Shown here piece after piece: positions 20,384 through 29,859 of a DNA stretch of 30,310 nucleotides. Every line of letters starts with the position of its first letter. Within the stretch, counting starts at the first letter, position 1. The notes beneath the pieces were generated by a model, which searched no databases, had not been told where the DNA came from, and saw only the letters and a program-made list of their open reading frames with translations. The DNA is from Hymenochaete sp. R1 (Eukaryota > Basidiomycota > Agaricomycetes > Hymenochaetales > Hymenochaetaceae): contig JAFREE010000223.1 of the NCBI GenBank assembly GCA_019400425.1, forward strand, positions 1-30,310, read 5' to 3'. The position numbers and the translations under genes are program-made.

Positions 20384-23300
20384 TTAACCCCAATTCTTTG
20401 TAAGTAGAAAAAAGCGCCCACCGACCCTACTTAGTTGTTTAAAAACAGAGATTCCTCCTTCTTTCCCGCACATGGGAACCCACTCCTGTTTGATTGCGTG
20501 GTAGATAGGTTCGTGGCTTTCAATCACATCCACTTCGCGGCTGAGCTCTTCTGACCAGAGTCCGGCCTTGAAGCTGGGGTAGTCGCGAAAGGGATCCCGT
20601 ACCGCGGAGCTTCGTGAAACAGGAAGAAAGCGGTGGATTGCAAAGAAACAGGCTTTAATAGAACGGTTGCCGCCTATGTTGATTGGGATCCAGAAGATCT
20701 GCCGGATTTTCCCCGGTTCAAACTTTCCTTCCGAGGTCTGAAAGAAAACCAACGAATTGCCCTGTGTCCGAGAGAGGTGATCATAATATCGTGTGCCATC
20801 AACGGTTAAACTCTTCAAGGGGAAGCAGTGGGTCGGCATTTGCCATTGGCTGAACCTTTTCCTTAATTGCTTGTCGCGGCGTTCAAACATGGCTTGTATG
20901 TCTTGTTCTAACTCCTTCCCTTTGCTCTGTTTAATCTCATCCGTTTTAAGAGGATCTCGGTCTGTCCAAAAATGATCTCCTGCATTGGTATCGTGATAAG
21001 ATGCTGAAGATGGAAGGAATTTGAAACATTCTGCGAGGGCGACCGGCATACTTGGATCTGAAAGCAAGGTGTGTGCATTTGCGAATGCATTAAAACAATT
21101 GAGCATCGTCTGCCCAAATTGATCTAGAGAGGCATGAAAACTTCCAATACCGCCGTGAAGGAATCAAACGCACCAATTTTGTAGTTCGTGTTCATGCCTT
21201 GAAGCTGCCCTATCACCCTTTCAAAAGGAAATGCCCACCATCCTCGTGCAGGTCCGAATCGTTCAAGGAATGGACCGAAGTGAAGCGCAACGTGATGATT
21301 GGGCAAAAGTTTCTTCTTCGGGAGTCCGTTTAGCAGGCTTTGCAAGTATCGATGCATGTTATCTGTATACTTTTGTGCATGGTATTCCGAAGTTCGTCTT
21401 GAGACCGCCCAACCGACTGCTACTGCAAGGTGCATGGTGCACTCGAAAAGCTTTTTGGTACCTTCAACGTTGATTTCTTGGGGGGAACAAAAGCATACGT
21501 ATGCAAGAGCAGCTGGAAGATCAAATTCTATGAGAGACCGCCATTGATCTGCTTTCAATTTCCCATGACTGGGAGTTCCGAGATCCGGAGGGGGATTCGC
21601 GTGCCATCGAGGTCGTGACGTTCGACCAATGCGTTCTTTGATTGTTTTGACTTCAGAAGGGGTCAATTTTTCAAGGAGAGAAAAATTCCTATGAGTTAGC
21701 TCCGGAACATCGAAGAACTCCGGCCCAACAAGAGGAAGAGGATCCGCAGTAACATTCAAAGTTTCGTTCCAAAATGTGAAATCTGAGCTTTTCGACAGCA
21801 TGGCCACCAGTTCGTTCTTCGTTATTCCACGTCTAGAGTAACCTTTAATCTGAACTCTTTTGCACAGCTCTTTGAGCTTCGAAACAGTCAGCGGCTCGAG
21901 GTATTTCCTCCTCTGCTGTTCTTCTTCAACAACTATGCCTAAAAGACCATCACGATCGTCTGCCTGGATCGGTCTCGATCTCCGCTTTCGATTTTTTCTT
22001 TGTTTTTCATCGTCAAAGCCGAGTATATCGCGAACGTGGTGTTGGACAACCCCTAGAAAGAGGTTGTGCATGCCGTCGACCACGATTTGAGCCGTAGGAT
22101 CCCAATACGGCAGACGAAGCAACTCTGACCAACGGACACCATGTTCGTTGAAAATGTGCTTCCTTTCTGATGTTGACGTAGCATCACGCCATTTTGCGGA
22201 AGTCGCATTTATTTCTTGCGCAGTTCTTTTGTGCCAGGTCCACCAGTCGATGTTGTTGATGTTCGATTTTGTCTGGGTACAAAACCCACAAAATTTTGAG
22301 GCTGAAAAATGGGCCATTCCTCCCGCTTTTCGAGCAGCAGGCAAGTCAGCTATGAGACAGGCAACAACACTTTTCACAAGAAGAGGCCGTCCCTCGACTT
22401 CGAACCGAGTTCCATTCTCCCATGCTCGCACAAACATGTCTACTATGGGAGCCATATAAAAATTGATTTCCGATACAGTCGTCTCCTTGGGTCCTGGTAT
22501 AACGGCGGCCAAAAACACACTTTCCTGTTTGTACCTAAGCTCCGGTGGTAGGTTGAGACATGCAAGAGTGATGACGCCTAGCGAAGCTTTTTTCCCTGCT
22601 ATTTTGTTATGATAAGGGTTGAACCAATCTATTGACAAGGAGAATGCCAGTCGCAATTCGTCGGCAAGAACCGTCATGAAAGGCAGCCCGTCCGAGCCCT
22701 TGAGGCCGGGAAGCACCGTGCCATCGACGACTGAGACTTTGTCGTCACTGAATTCATGGCTGATGGTGCCCTTTCGGAGCAGATTTATCATTTCGGCTCG
22801 GCAAAGTAGACGGCAAAGGAACTCATCCAAGCTCTGCACTACAAAAGGCTTGATTGGCACCCGAATACTTTTTCCGCCCTTGACCCCCGATTTCGTTAAA
22901 GTTGAGTCGCACCTATTTGGCTGTCCCAGAATTCGATTAATGCAGCGCCGAGGATAGAAAAGAAGGCCTCCTGCTCTCTGTTCTGGTGGATAACAACATC
23001 CGCAAGCTGGGCATGACGCGTACGTGGTTGTCACGCTTCTCAAGTTGAGTCTACGCACGATCGTTCGTACATCAACTGGGATGAGGTGCCGCGGGTCTTG
23101 CCCGCCAGGAAAGAGGTGCAGAAGCTTTTGGAGGATCTTCAAGCTGACGTTGCACCAATGTCGTGTGACACCCGCGAAGATGTGAAGGGCGACGATCAAA
23201 AGTATGACAATTGCAACCGCAGGGTCTGTGTGAGCAACCAAATCACTGGGGTTGCACACTCCATGACGGTAGATGACAAAAGCGGTTAGAATGGCGGAGT

Positions 23301-24032
23301 AAATCAAGGGTACAAGGAGACACTCAACTCACCTATCTTTTTAACACCAACGGCTTCAGCTGGCGCTTTGCTCCTTGAAAAGTAGGTTGCTTCCTCCTGG
23401 CTGACCTGACAAAAGAGCTCGTATGCTTCTGTCTTGCACTTTGAACTCGAAGTAGCTCGGACTGCGAGGGCGTAAGCTCTTTCTTTCAGAGATTGCAGGG
23501 TAGAGATGTTCTTTAAGATGCGCCATGTGAGAGTGTTTCGGATTCAAGTCGATTTTTGGCTCAAACCTTTCTCTCCGTTGTATGCTTGTAGGCTCGGAAG
23601 CTCTCCCAGACCTGCTGAACTTCAAGCAATTCCGCATTAGCGCCTTCATCCTCTAACGAAAGCATGCTGAACGCCGAGCTGATCCGTTCGGCAGATGGTG
23701 TCGGTTCCGAGCGTTGAAACTGAGAACTAAAAACGCTACGAAACAACGGATAAGCATACTTTGGAAAACATTACCAGCGCCGAGGAGCTCGAAAACCTTG
23801 CGCTATGTTCACTCTCCTCGCTTTGGCAACCAGTTGATCCAGACTCAAGGGGACCTATGCGGTTTTTGCGATGCCTTTCTCTGTCTTTCGGTGTGCCAAG
23901 TGCACCGTTACAAAGCTGGCATTGGCATGACCGGCGGAATGCGAAGTCGTGGGAGCTGCAACCTTCCTCCTCCATGATTTCGTCTTTCACGGATGGATGT
24001 CGAGGGAAGACGTTGGCCGCTGACGAGAGCAC
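20384..24032 (-). CDS. CACTA/Tnp2-like DNA transposase, five exons
   Basis: Predicted transposase that would cut and paste its own element. Minus-strand exons are 24032-23775, 23719-23567, 23510-23333, 23258-21174 and 21123-20384. The introns (55, 56, 74 and 50 nt) are all GT-AG with agreeing phases and give about 1137 residues, a normal length for this group. Exon 1 carries an N-terminal zinc-knuckle-like motif (CQCQLCNG...RERHRKN). Exon 4 has a cysteine cluster (CPACGCC, residues about 279-285, with Cys near 302 and 313) and the Tnp2 core: SIDWFNPY (Asp about 407), LNLPPELRYK, IPGPKE, IADLPAARKAGG (Asp about 501), CGFC (about 520-523) and VVDGMHNLFLGVV (Asp about 591). A SAP-like stretch lies at about 652-684. 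The last exon has GQTMLNCFNAFA and a C-terminal domain. The start codon is the first ATG in exon 1; another lies 19 codons later. No stop or frameshift remains in this model. Element ends were not established. Confidence 0.87.
21124..21173 (-). other. 50-nt intron joining the transposase core and C-terminus
   Basis: Read on the minus strand, it starts GTGCGT after codons N-Y-K-I and ends CTCTAG before Q-F-G-Q-T-M. Without splicing, the reading frame stops inside it and the C-terminal 246 codons look like a separate gene. With splicing, the phase-1 junction gives a single protein. This decides between a frame-broken relic and an intact transposase. Confidence 0.75.
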
Positions 24033-24390
24033 AGGAAAAGATACTCATAAAAGAAAACAAACGATTTTCATCGGAATGCGTTAGTCATTGTCGTCATATA
24101 GGCGGGTGCACAAATTCTTTGGAAGCCCGCTTTTGGTAATACGATCGGCAGCCTTCGCCATTCAATATTAATGTTTTGTGAGGGACATGAGAAACAGATC
24201 TTGAGAATGACTGGTTGGAACAGATGTAAGGCACCGTTCACCTCTTGAAAGGACAAATGAAGATATCATGGTCCGGTTAAAGTGCGTGTACAAGACAAGA
24301 CCATTATATGTATGATAAGCGATAAGCAAGGGGAACGTAACACGTTAACCGGACTACTTGCCTGAAATATAACGAAGCACGGCCCTCACT

Positions 24391-24435
24391 GCCCTCACGT
24401 GTTAATTGTTTTAAAAAAGCGGCCCTCACGTGTTA
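24391..24435 (+). repeat. Two exact 14-bp direct repeats containing CACGTG
   Basis: GCCCTCACGTGTTA occurs at 24391-24404 and again at 24422-24435, a 31-bp spacing. A partial copy, GCCCTCACT, is at 24382-24390, and the related inverted form TAACACGTTA is at 24338-24347. The place just upstream of the transposase start fits subterminal transposase-binding repeats, but a host regulatory E-box cluster is also possible. Confidence 0.5.
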
Positions 24436-24503
24436 CACAATAACCGGCGCTTTCGACCGACCGAAAGCGGTAAGGATGCCTTTCGGAAAATTTTCATGGA
24501 TCA

Positions 24504-24541
24504 GAAGAAGAAGAGGAAGAAGAAGAACTTCAAGAAGAAGA
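24504..24541 (+). repeat. GAA-rich microsatellite
   Basis: An imperfect (GAA)n tract, interrupted by GAG and CTTCAA. No coding role is seen. Confidence 0.85.
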
Positions 24542-24965
24542 CCTTATGTGAGTCGCATTACCATTACCAGTGCAATAGATCTCGCCTTTGAAATCGATGG
24601 GCATCGTGTTTTTGAACCTGCTGCTCAGGCTCGGGCTTACCAATATTAATGCTTTGAACTGGACATTCGAGTGGTGGAGGAAGCATACGTATGTCCGGTG
24701 GCCAATGAGCAAGGGGTTTGGTTATTTAAAAGCCAAGTTTTACAGTGCCGGCTAAGCGAATGGCAAAATCAAGAGCTAAGCGCCTCCCCCTTCACTCGGC
24801 GACCGTCATCGCCGTAAGCCGCCGTGGGGGAATCGGAAGTATACATGTATATACTTCGAAATTGATACTCAAAGACGCGGAGCATGCCGAAATCGATATG
24901 AGCGAATAAGTAATTCATATCAAATTCAAAGAACGGTCATAGCTATGGTCGTACGTATAATATAA

Positions 24966-24989
24966 ATATATATATATATATATATATAT
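24966..24989 (+). repeat. (AT)12 microsatellite
   Basis: An uninterrupted run of twelve AT dinucleotides lying between the transposon flank and the kinase-fusion gene. Confidence 0.95.
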
Positions 24990-25955
24990 GATGCAAATAT
25001 GTGTACCACGGACTTCCCCTTTCCGCCCGTACGGTTCTCTTCTGAGGAACATCGGGCAATGGGAAGCGGAAATCTCCGCGGAGCAAAAGCAGCAAGAGCG
25101 CAATTCGGATCATAATAAGAAGCATAAGCGTTCATTCGTGAACAAGGTTTTAATGTGACCAATTGTACTCCTCCTATACGTACAGTGCGGATGATGACCA
25201 CACGAAGTGATGCGATGTTGATGCCACAGAAACGGCCCGCCATTTGAAATATTTAATACAAACACAACGCGTCCGTCCGTCCGTCCGCCCCGTCCCGTCC
25301 CCCTGCTACCCATTCCATTCCCACACCGCACCCGCACACCTTTGTCCTCGCATACACTCACACCGCAACGCTTTCCACATATCTTCTCTCCGCCCCTTTC
25401 TTCACCATGCCAGACGAGCATTCCATCGCTTGCATGTTCTCGCAGGAGAAAGGAAGGAATGGGAGGGCGACTCTGTTGCAACCTTTTGCGATCAGCAACA
25501 ATCCGTCCAAACCGTACTTTACGATCGAGCTAGACTCCCCCATCTCTGCCTTCGAAGAGCGTGTAAAGGTCCTTTTGCAGGAGGTGTTTGAATTGAACAA
25601 GCAAATCGTGCTCTGGTCGCGGCGACACCGGTGCCGTCCCGTTCTTTCAAGCATTCTCAAGTACTACGACGTTGAGTGGGGCAGGGATGTCGTCAAAGGG
25701 GCACTGGAGAACGAATCACCGCTTCCTTGCCCAAGGGTCTTAACTGGGTGGGGTGGTACTGTGCGGGACTTGTTCACAGACAGCAATTCCCACCCCCAAC
25801 CGTCATTCAGCAGCAGCGAACGCTCCGTGCGGCTTGCAGTAGCCCTTCCGGAAGATTTCGAGTTGACCCCTTTGAGTCTATCGGAAACGGAAGGTGCGTG
25901 CTTCTAATTCTTGCTTCGACCTGCCTGAAACAAACCTCATTTTCCCCACATGCAG

Positions 25956-25964
25956 AAACGCTCG
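25956..25964 (+). other. Nine-nucleotide microexon
   Basis: The nine bases AAACGCTCG lie between CATGCAG and GTAAGT, two textbook splice sites, and adjoin two 62-nt introns. Both flanking junctions are phase 1, so inclusion keeps the frame. The frame would also stay open if it were skipped, leaving three residues fewer. Confidence 0.6.
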
Positions 25965-27739
25965 GTAAGTGGCAGCTCTCCTCATCCCGCTCATAGGCAG
26001 CAGATCTAACTCCCACACCTTCACAGCGGAAAGGGATGTGGAACTCGCTTTTATCAGCCGATTTAAGGAGGATTATCCAAACGTCTTCATGGAGGTCGAT
26101 GCTGCAGAGAAAACTATGATCACTCAAGACGACTTAGAGCTCAACAAGATCTCTTCTAAGGACAGGGGTGGCCTTGAAGGGGCCGTGGGGGTTTTTGTGA
26201 ATCTTCTTAAACATTCAGACTGGCTGTCTCAAGTTTGTCATCATTGTCCCTCTGATTTAATTCATCACTTTCTGATGTTTGTTCAAAGGCCGCAGAAGGA
26301 TTTTCCCCCCCCTATGGGTCTGAATCGCGCCAGAATGATTCTACACTGTGGCATCAAGGTGCGGCTCACGTGATGTTTCTTCGACAATTTTACTCTGGCT
26401 TCTCGGAAGTGGCTCGAGAGGGTGAAACGTTCTGGCATGCGGAAGTTGTCCCAACTGCAGGGTGGATAATGCTCCTTGGTTTTAGGATTTATTTATCCTT
26501 TGAAGTATTAAAGAGCCCAAGCTTCAGATGCCTAGGGTGCGTCCAATATGGTGTTTTGTCTATGACTGGATCTTACTTCATCATCGATAGTCGCGATGAC
26601 GAATGGCCATTGCAGGTGGTTGTCGAAGCAAAGCGTGACGGACAGCTTCAAAAGTATTGGCCCCACAATAATTTGGGACTCTGGAAGGACGGATTTCCTC
26701 GTTTACTAGTGGGACTCGAAGATTCCAATTCAAGCGAAGAAGCCGCGAGCAATCGCCTCAAGTTCCAGGGGGCCGCTGTAGTGAAAATTGCGAGTGCAAT
26801 TTTGACGAAACAAAGAACGGGCGTGCAACGCAGTGGCAAGAAAGAGGGCGTCGATGGTTCGGGGTTTTTCTTGCTCCTATTGTACATGAAAAAGTCGGGC
26901 ACTGCGGAAAGCTGGCTTATGTTTAAAAGCGGTGACGAGGTCAGCGATTCCGTCTGCATCGCTCATTATTATCTGAGAAGTGTCTTTTTAGATACTTTAC
27001 AGCCCGGAAAGCTACGATCTAACGAACGCTCGCGGCCGCACTTTGTTGGCAGCCGAGCTCTGTACTTATGCGGATTGGCTCGCAGGGGAAGCTGACATAG
27101 GCCTGAGTCAAGGGCACGATGTCATCAGTCGATTGAACGCTGTGAAAACGGCAAGATTTTTATGCACTGGCGACCCGGTGCGAATTGGACGATACGAGCT
27201 GTTCCCCAAATTTGTTGAGGCTAGGAAAGGAGTTTGGGCGTCAGATGAAGTGTGTACGTCACTAATCATCCTGTCCTTGAACTTAACCTGTTCGCCAGTT
27301 ACCCGACCACATATATCGAGCGCGTCTAACGCACAAAACTCGCGGCGAGGAGTTTGTTCTTAAAACAAACGAGCATGAATTGAGGATCTTCAACGCCTTG
27401 AAGGACGCTATGAATGGGAGGCGTCGTGAACGAAGCACCAACATCATTGCGCTTCTTGACACCGTCGAATCACACCACATATGCTTCATGGTATTTCCAA
27501 AGCGGCATCCCATCGGAGACGTACTCAAGGCCGGCCCTGATTGCAATCGGAGCCAGAAGGTTCTTCAATTCAGCCGCGGGTTGTTGAACGGTTTGTCGGA
27601 TCTTCACGATTGCGGGATAGCGCACCTGGACATAAAACCCGACAACCTCGTCTATGACGATGAGGGTGGCATACAGATCATCGACCTTGGTAACGCTGTG
27701 GACCTGAAAACCAGAGGCGAAATGATCAAAGACGACTGT

Positions 27740-27744
27740 GGATC
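27740..27744 (+). repeat. Target-site duplication, left copy (GGATC)
   Basis: GGATC directly precedes the TGTTA end of the LTR. It is identical to the five bases that follow the LTR, as expected for a retroelement integrase cut. Confidence 0.88.
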
Positions 27745-28201
27745 TGTTACGGTTCAACACCGTTCATGTGCTTAGTCAAGCACCCCGCTTACTTCATTTC
27801 CTTTCTTTGTCATCTTCTTCTTTGTATTTCCATAACATTCCGTGCACATGATCGCATGTGATCATTGCACAGCATCAGTCAGCGTCTTACCAAGACGCCT
27901 TCCTTATTTGTACGTTTCTTCCCTTGTACTATCGCACAGCCTTGTAGACGGGTGGCCTATATAAGGGCCTCACCTTGTAGCCTTTGTACCTCAGATTTGA
28001 CCTTCTGTCTCTTCCGGTCAATACATCTTGTCTTTACTCTCCTGTCTTAGAGGACTATCCCTGGTTGGGATATCCTACTCGAACTCTGTCTATCAGTCAC
28101 TTGGAGCCGGAGCTCTGGTGCTGATCTCTTTGAATCTCAGGTCGCTGTCACGTGACCCTGATTTGTCAGACTCCTGATCACGTCTTGATCGGACTCTAAC
28201 A
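27745..28201 (+). mobile_element. Solo LTR of a retrotransposon, 457 bp
   Basis: The element begins TGTTA and ends TAACA, a 5-bp perfect inverted terminus of the TG...CA type, and is flanked by GGATC on both sides. Its length is typical of fungal LTRs, and there is no internal gag-pol, primer-binding site or second LTR, so it is best explained by recombination between the two LTRs of a full element. TATATAAG at 27958-27965 gives the plus-strand orientation, the same as the host gene. Removing the LTR and one target copy (462 bp, a multiple of three) restores an open kinase frame, which independently confirms both boundaries. The perfect target duplication suggests a recent event. Copia or gypsy origin cannot be decided. 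Confidence 0.9.
27958..27965 (+). promoter_or_regulatory. TATA box of the LTR
   Basis: TATATAAG within CCTATATAAGG, about 213 bp into the LTR, where the U3 promoter would lie. It reads on the plus strand and could start transcription into the severed 3' part of the kinase gene. Confidence 0.6.
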
Positions 28202-28206
28202 GGATC
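28202..28206 (+). repeat. Target-site duplication, right copy (GGATC)
   Basis: Identical to 27740-27744. The kinase frame resumes immediately after it with codons for K-G-Y-K-A-P-E. Confidence 0.88.
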
Positions 28207-28387
28207 AAAGGGTTATAAGGCGCCCGAGGTTGGGAGGGGTTTCTATAATCCCGTAAAGGCGGACGCTTATTCTTGCGGTTGCGTTCTTCTCGAATTTTCA
28301 AAGTACCTTGGGGACCAGGGGAGATGCCTCGAAGACCTCGCGTCAGAGTTGAAGGCCCACGTCCCGGCTCGGAGACCGCGCTTGCTG

Positions 28388-28565
28388 GAGGTGCTACATC
28401 GGCTGGACGCGGGGTACGATGCAATGCTGAAGTGCGCTGTTTCCGAAACCGATGTCTCAGCATGCTTAAGAGACCCAACGCAGGGATCGTGTTCATTCGA
28501 GGTGCTAGGTCGGCCGGACGCCGGGGATGATGCCAATTTAAAGCGTCGCGCCTCTGACGACGATG
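28388..28565 (+). repeat. Imperfect in-frame tandem repeat, 37 codons
   Basis: GAGGTGCTA at 28388 and at 28499 starts two related copies 111 bp apart. At protein level both read EVL-x-R-x-DAG-x-DA-x-LK, followed by a serine/acid segment. The first copy sits at the end of the kinase C-lobe and the second extends the C-terminal tail, so the tail may have grown by duplication. Confidence 0.6.
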
Positions 28566-28708
28566 GCTTCCCGCGAAAGCGACTCTCCGTTAGTTCCATG
28601 CACGAGCATCACCAAGAGGGTCGAGACAAGCAAGACGATCACGTATCTGCAGTCGGCCGAGCTGCGGCCACGTCGCATATATCTAGGGTAGGGACAGTCG
28701 GGGCATAA

Positions 28709-29859
28709 TCATAATCTGGGTCTTTTCTGCTGCGCCTTTTTTGGGCCATTTCCATCGTCGTTCCATTTCCGACATCCGCATTTGTTAATACACAAACATC
28801 CATGCATCTCGACAATCGTTCTATATTATTAATGGAATTAGCATACTAAATTATGAATCATGACCGGAAGTACAAAGAAAGCGACGTTGCTTCATCCCTT
28901 CGTATTGAGCCTTTGATATCTGCGATCCTCTCGGGCCCCGTTGGGAAGGAAGTCAACGGCGGTTGCAAGTTAACTTGGGGTCAATCGAAAGCAGACTTTT
29001 CGCTTGACCCGCCCTGAGGCTCGCCTTAATTGGCCGGATTGACGACGGTCTCAACTTTTCTTTTCAATGGCATCGCCATGCACTGCGAGCCCCCTATATT
29101 GGATAATGCAGTTCAGCCATCCAAAGCTTTAACTAAATTACACGAACTCTTATGCAAGATCATCCGAATATTTATTGAATGATTAGGGCCCGTACAGATC
29201 GCGAAACCCCCTAAGCCACCTACTTTTCTTCTTCTTTTTCTACCTCAAAAACCCCTCCGAACTCGTCCTCGATATTCTCCACCCTTACCCGCGACCTGCT
29301 CTCTAATCCAATGTCTTCAACTTCTCGAACTCAATGGATCAAACGGGGCGCCAGGGTGTACGGTATGAGTCAACGCCGATTTTGTAGATAAAGAGTTCGA
29401 CGCGCTGCTCAAAGGAGGCTTCTTGCCCGGAGTTCGGGGCACGTAATGCTTTTGACATCGCTAACCGCCCCGGAATGGGCGAGGACGCTTGCTACGGGCA
29501 CCGGTTGAAAGGTTCCGGGGTCCACGAGGCGCGACCGGCATCAGTGGTGGGGCCAAGTTTGAGGTGGGAGGTATTCTCGATCACTGCGGACAAGCAAGGT
29601 CCCTTATTAGCGTGAGTTCAATGAAGCGAGTCAAGTTCTGCGGATGAGCTAGTCGACACCAGTTCGACCGTCTGACCCGAGCAGGATCGGAATCTTGAAC
29701 CCCACTGCATACCGCGCCTGTCTAGTTGAATTTCGTAGCGTGGCTGGCGTTATACGACTGACTCCGGACTGAGCATCTGGTCTGACGATTCGTAGGCACG
29801 ACAACTTTTGTCCGATGATGAGCTGCGGTCTGTAGAGCACAGCGGATGCTTCTTCATCA
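28709..29859. other. Kinase 3' flank, then decayed sequence
   Basis: After the TAA at 28706, a T-rich stretch with AATACA and ATTATTAATGG may hold the polyadenylation site. At about 29444-29600 a plus-strand reading (FDIANRPGMGEDACYGHR) looks protein-like but is broken by stops. On the minus strand, 29649-29840 is open for 63 codons (SRITPATLRNSTRQARYAVGFK), with nothing to identify it. No tRNA fits here. Confidence 0.35.

Larger units (their letters stand above)
24033..25406. other. Transposon 5' flank and kinase promoter region
   Basis: No gene is supported here. Between the transposase start and about 24450 are repeats that may be subterminal binding sites of the element. A GAA-rich tract, a palindrome GTATACATGTATATAC (24839-24854) and an (AT)12 run follow. 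From 25244 to 25406 the plus strand is very C- and T-rich with CGTC repeats, typical of a fungal promoter and 5' UTR, and leads to the CACCATG start of the downstream gene. Confidence 0.5.
25407..28708 (+). pseudogene. PD-(D/E)XK nuclease-like plus protein kinase fusion, broken by a solo LTR
   Basis: Exons: 25407-25893, a 9-nt microexon 25956-25964, 26027-26232, 26289-26939, 26992-27249, and 27299-28708 interrupted by the LTR at 27745-28201. Introns are 62, 62, 56, 52 and 49 nt, all in phase. Without the insert the model totals 852 codons with one frame to TAA 28706. The start ATG has CACC before it. Residues about 37-70 (FTIELDSP..VLLQEVFELNKQIVLWS) could be a ubiquitin-like Crinkler-type header. 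Residues 334-349 show IIDSRDDEWPLQVVVEAK, a PD-(D/E)XK-like active site (D334, E347, K349). A long helical region follows. The kinase part has K559 (FVLKT), an E near 562-564, HLDIKPDN (D648, N653), DLG (D666) and APE (691-693), so the key residues are all present. The LTR enters at codon 686, and translation stops at TAG 27773-27775 inside it, removing APE and the C-lobe. The nuclease half could still be made. Effector-like role is inference. Confidence 0.8.

Noticed and set aside
21124..21145. Frameshift in the transposase at the TTTTC run
   Set aside because: A one-base shift would also join the two frames, but a 50-nt GTGCGT...CTCTAG intron does so without any error and matches the other introns in size.
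21860..22957. Plus-strand frames opposite the transposase
   Set aside because: These are antisense shadows of a well-supported coding exon.
27745..27775. Natural C-terminus of the kinase gene at TAG 27773-27775
   Set aside because: The last codons lie inside the LTR. The APE motif and C-lobe continue in frame beyond the second GGATC.
29680..29740. B-box-like GGGGTTCAAGATTCC on the minus strand
   Set aside because: It has an extra base in the loop and no matching A box or cloverleaf, so it is not a tRNA and there is not enough to call a SINE.
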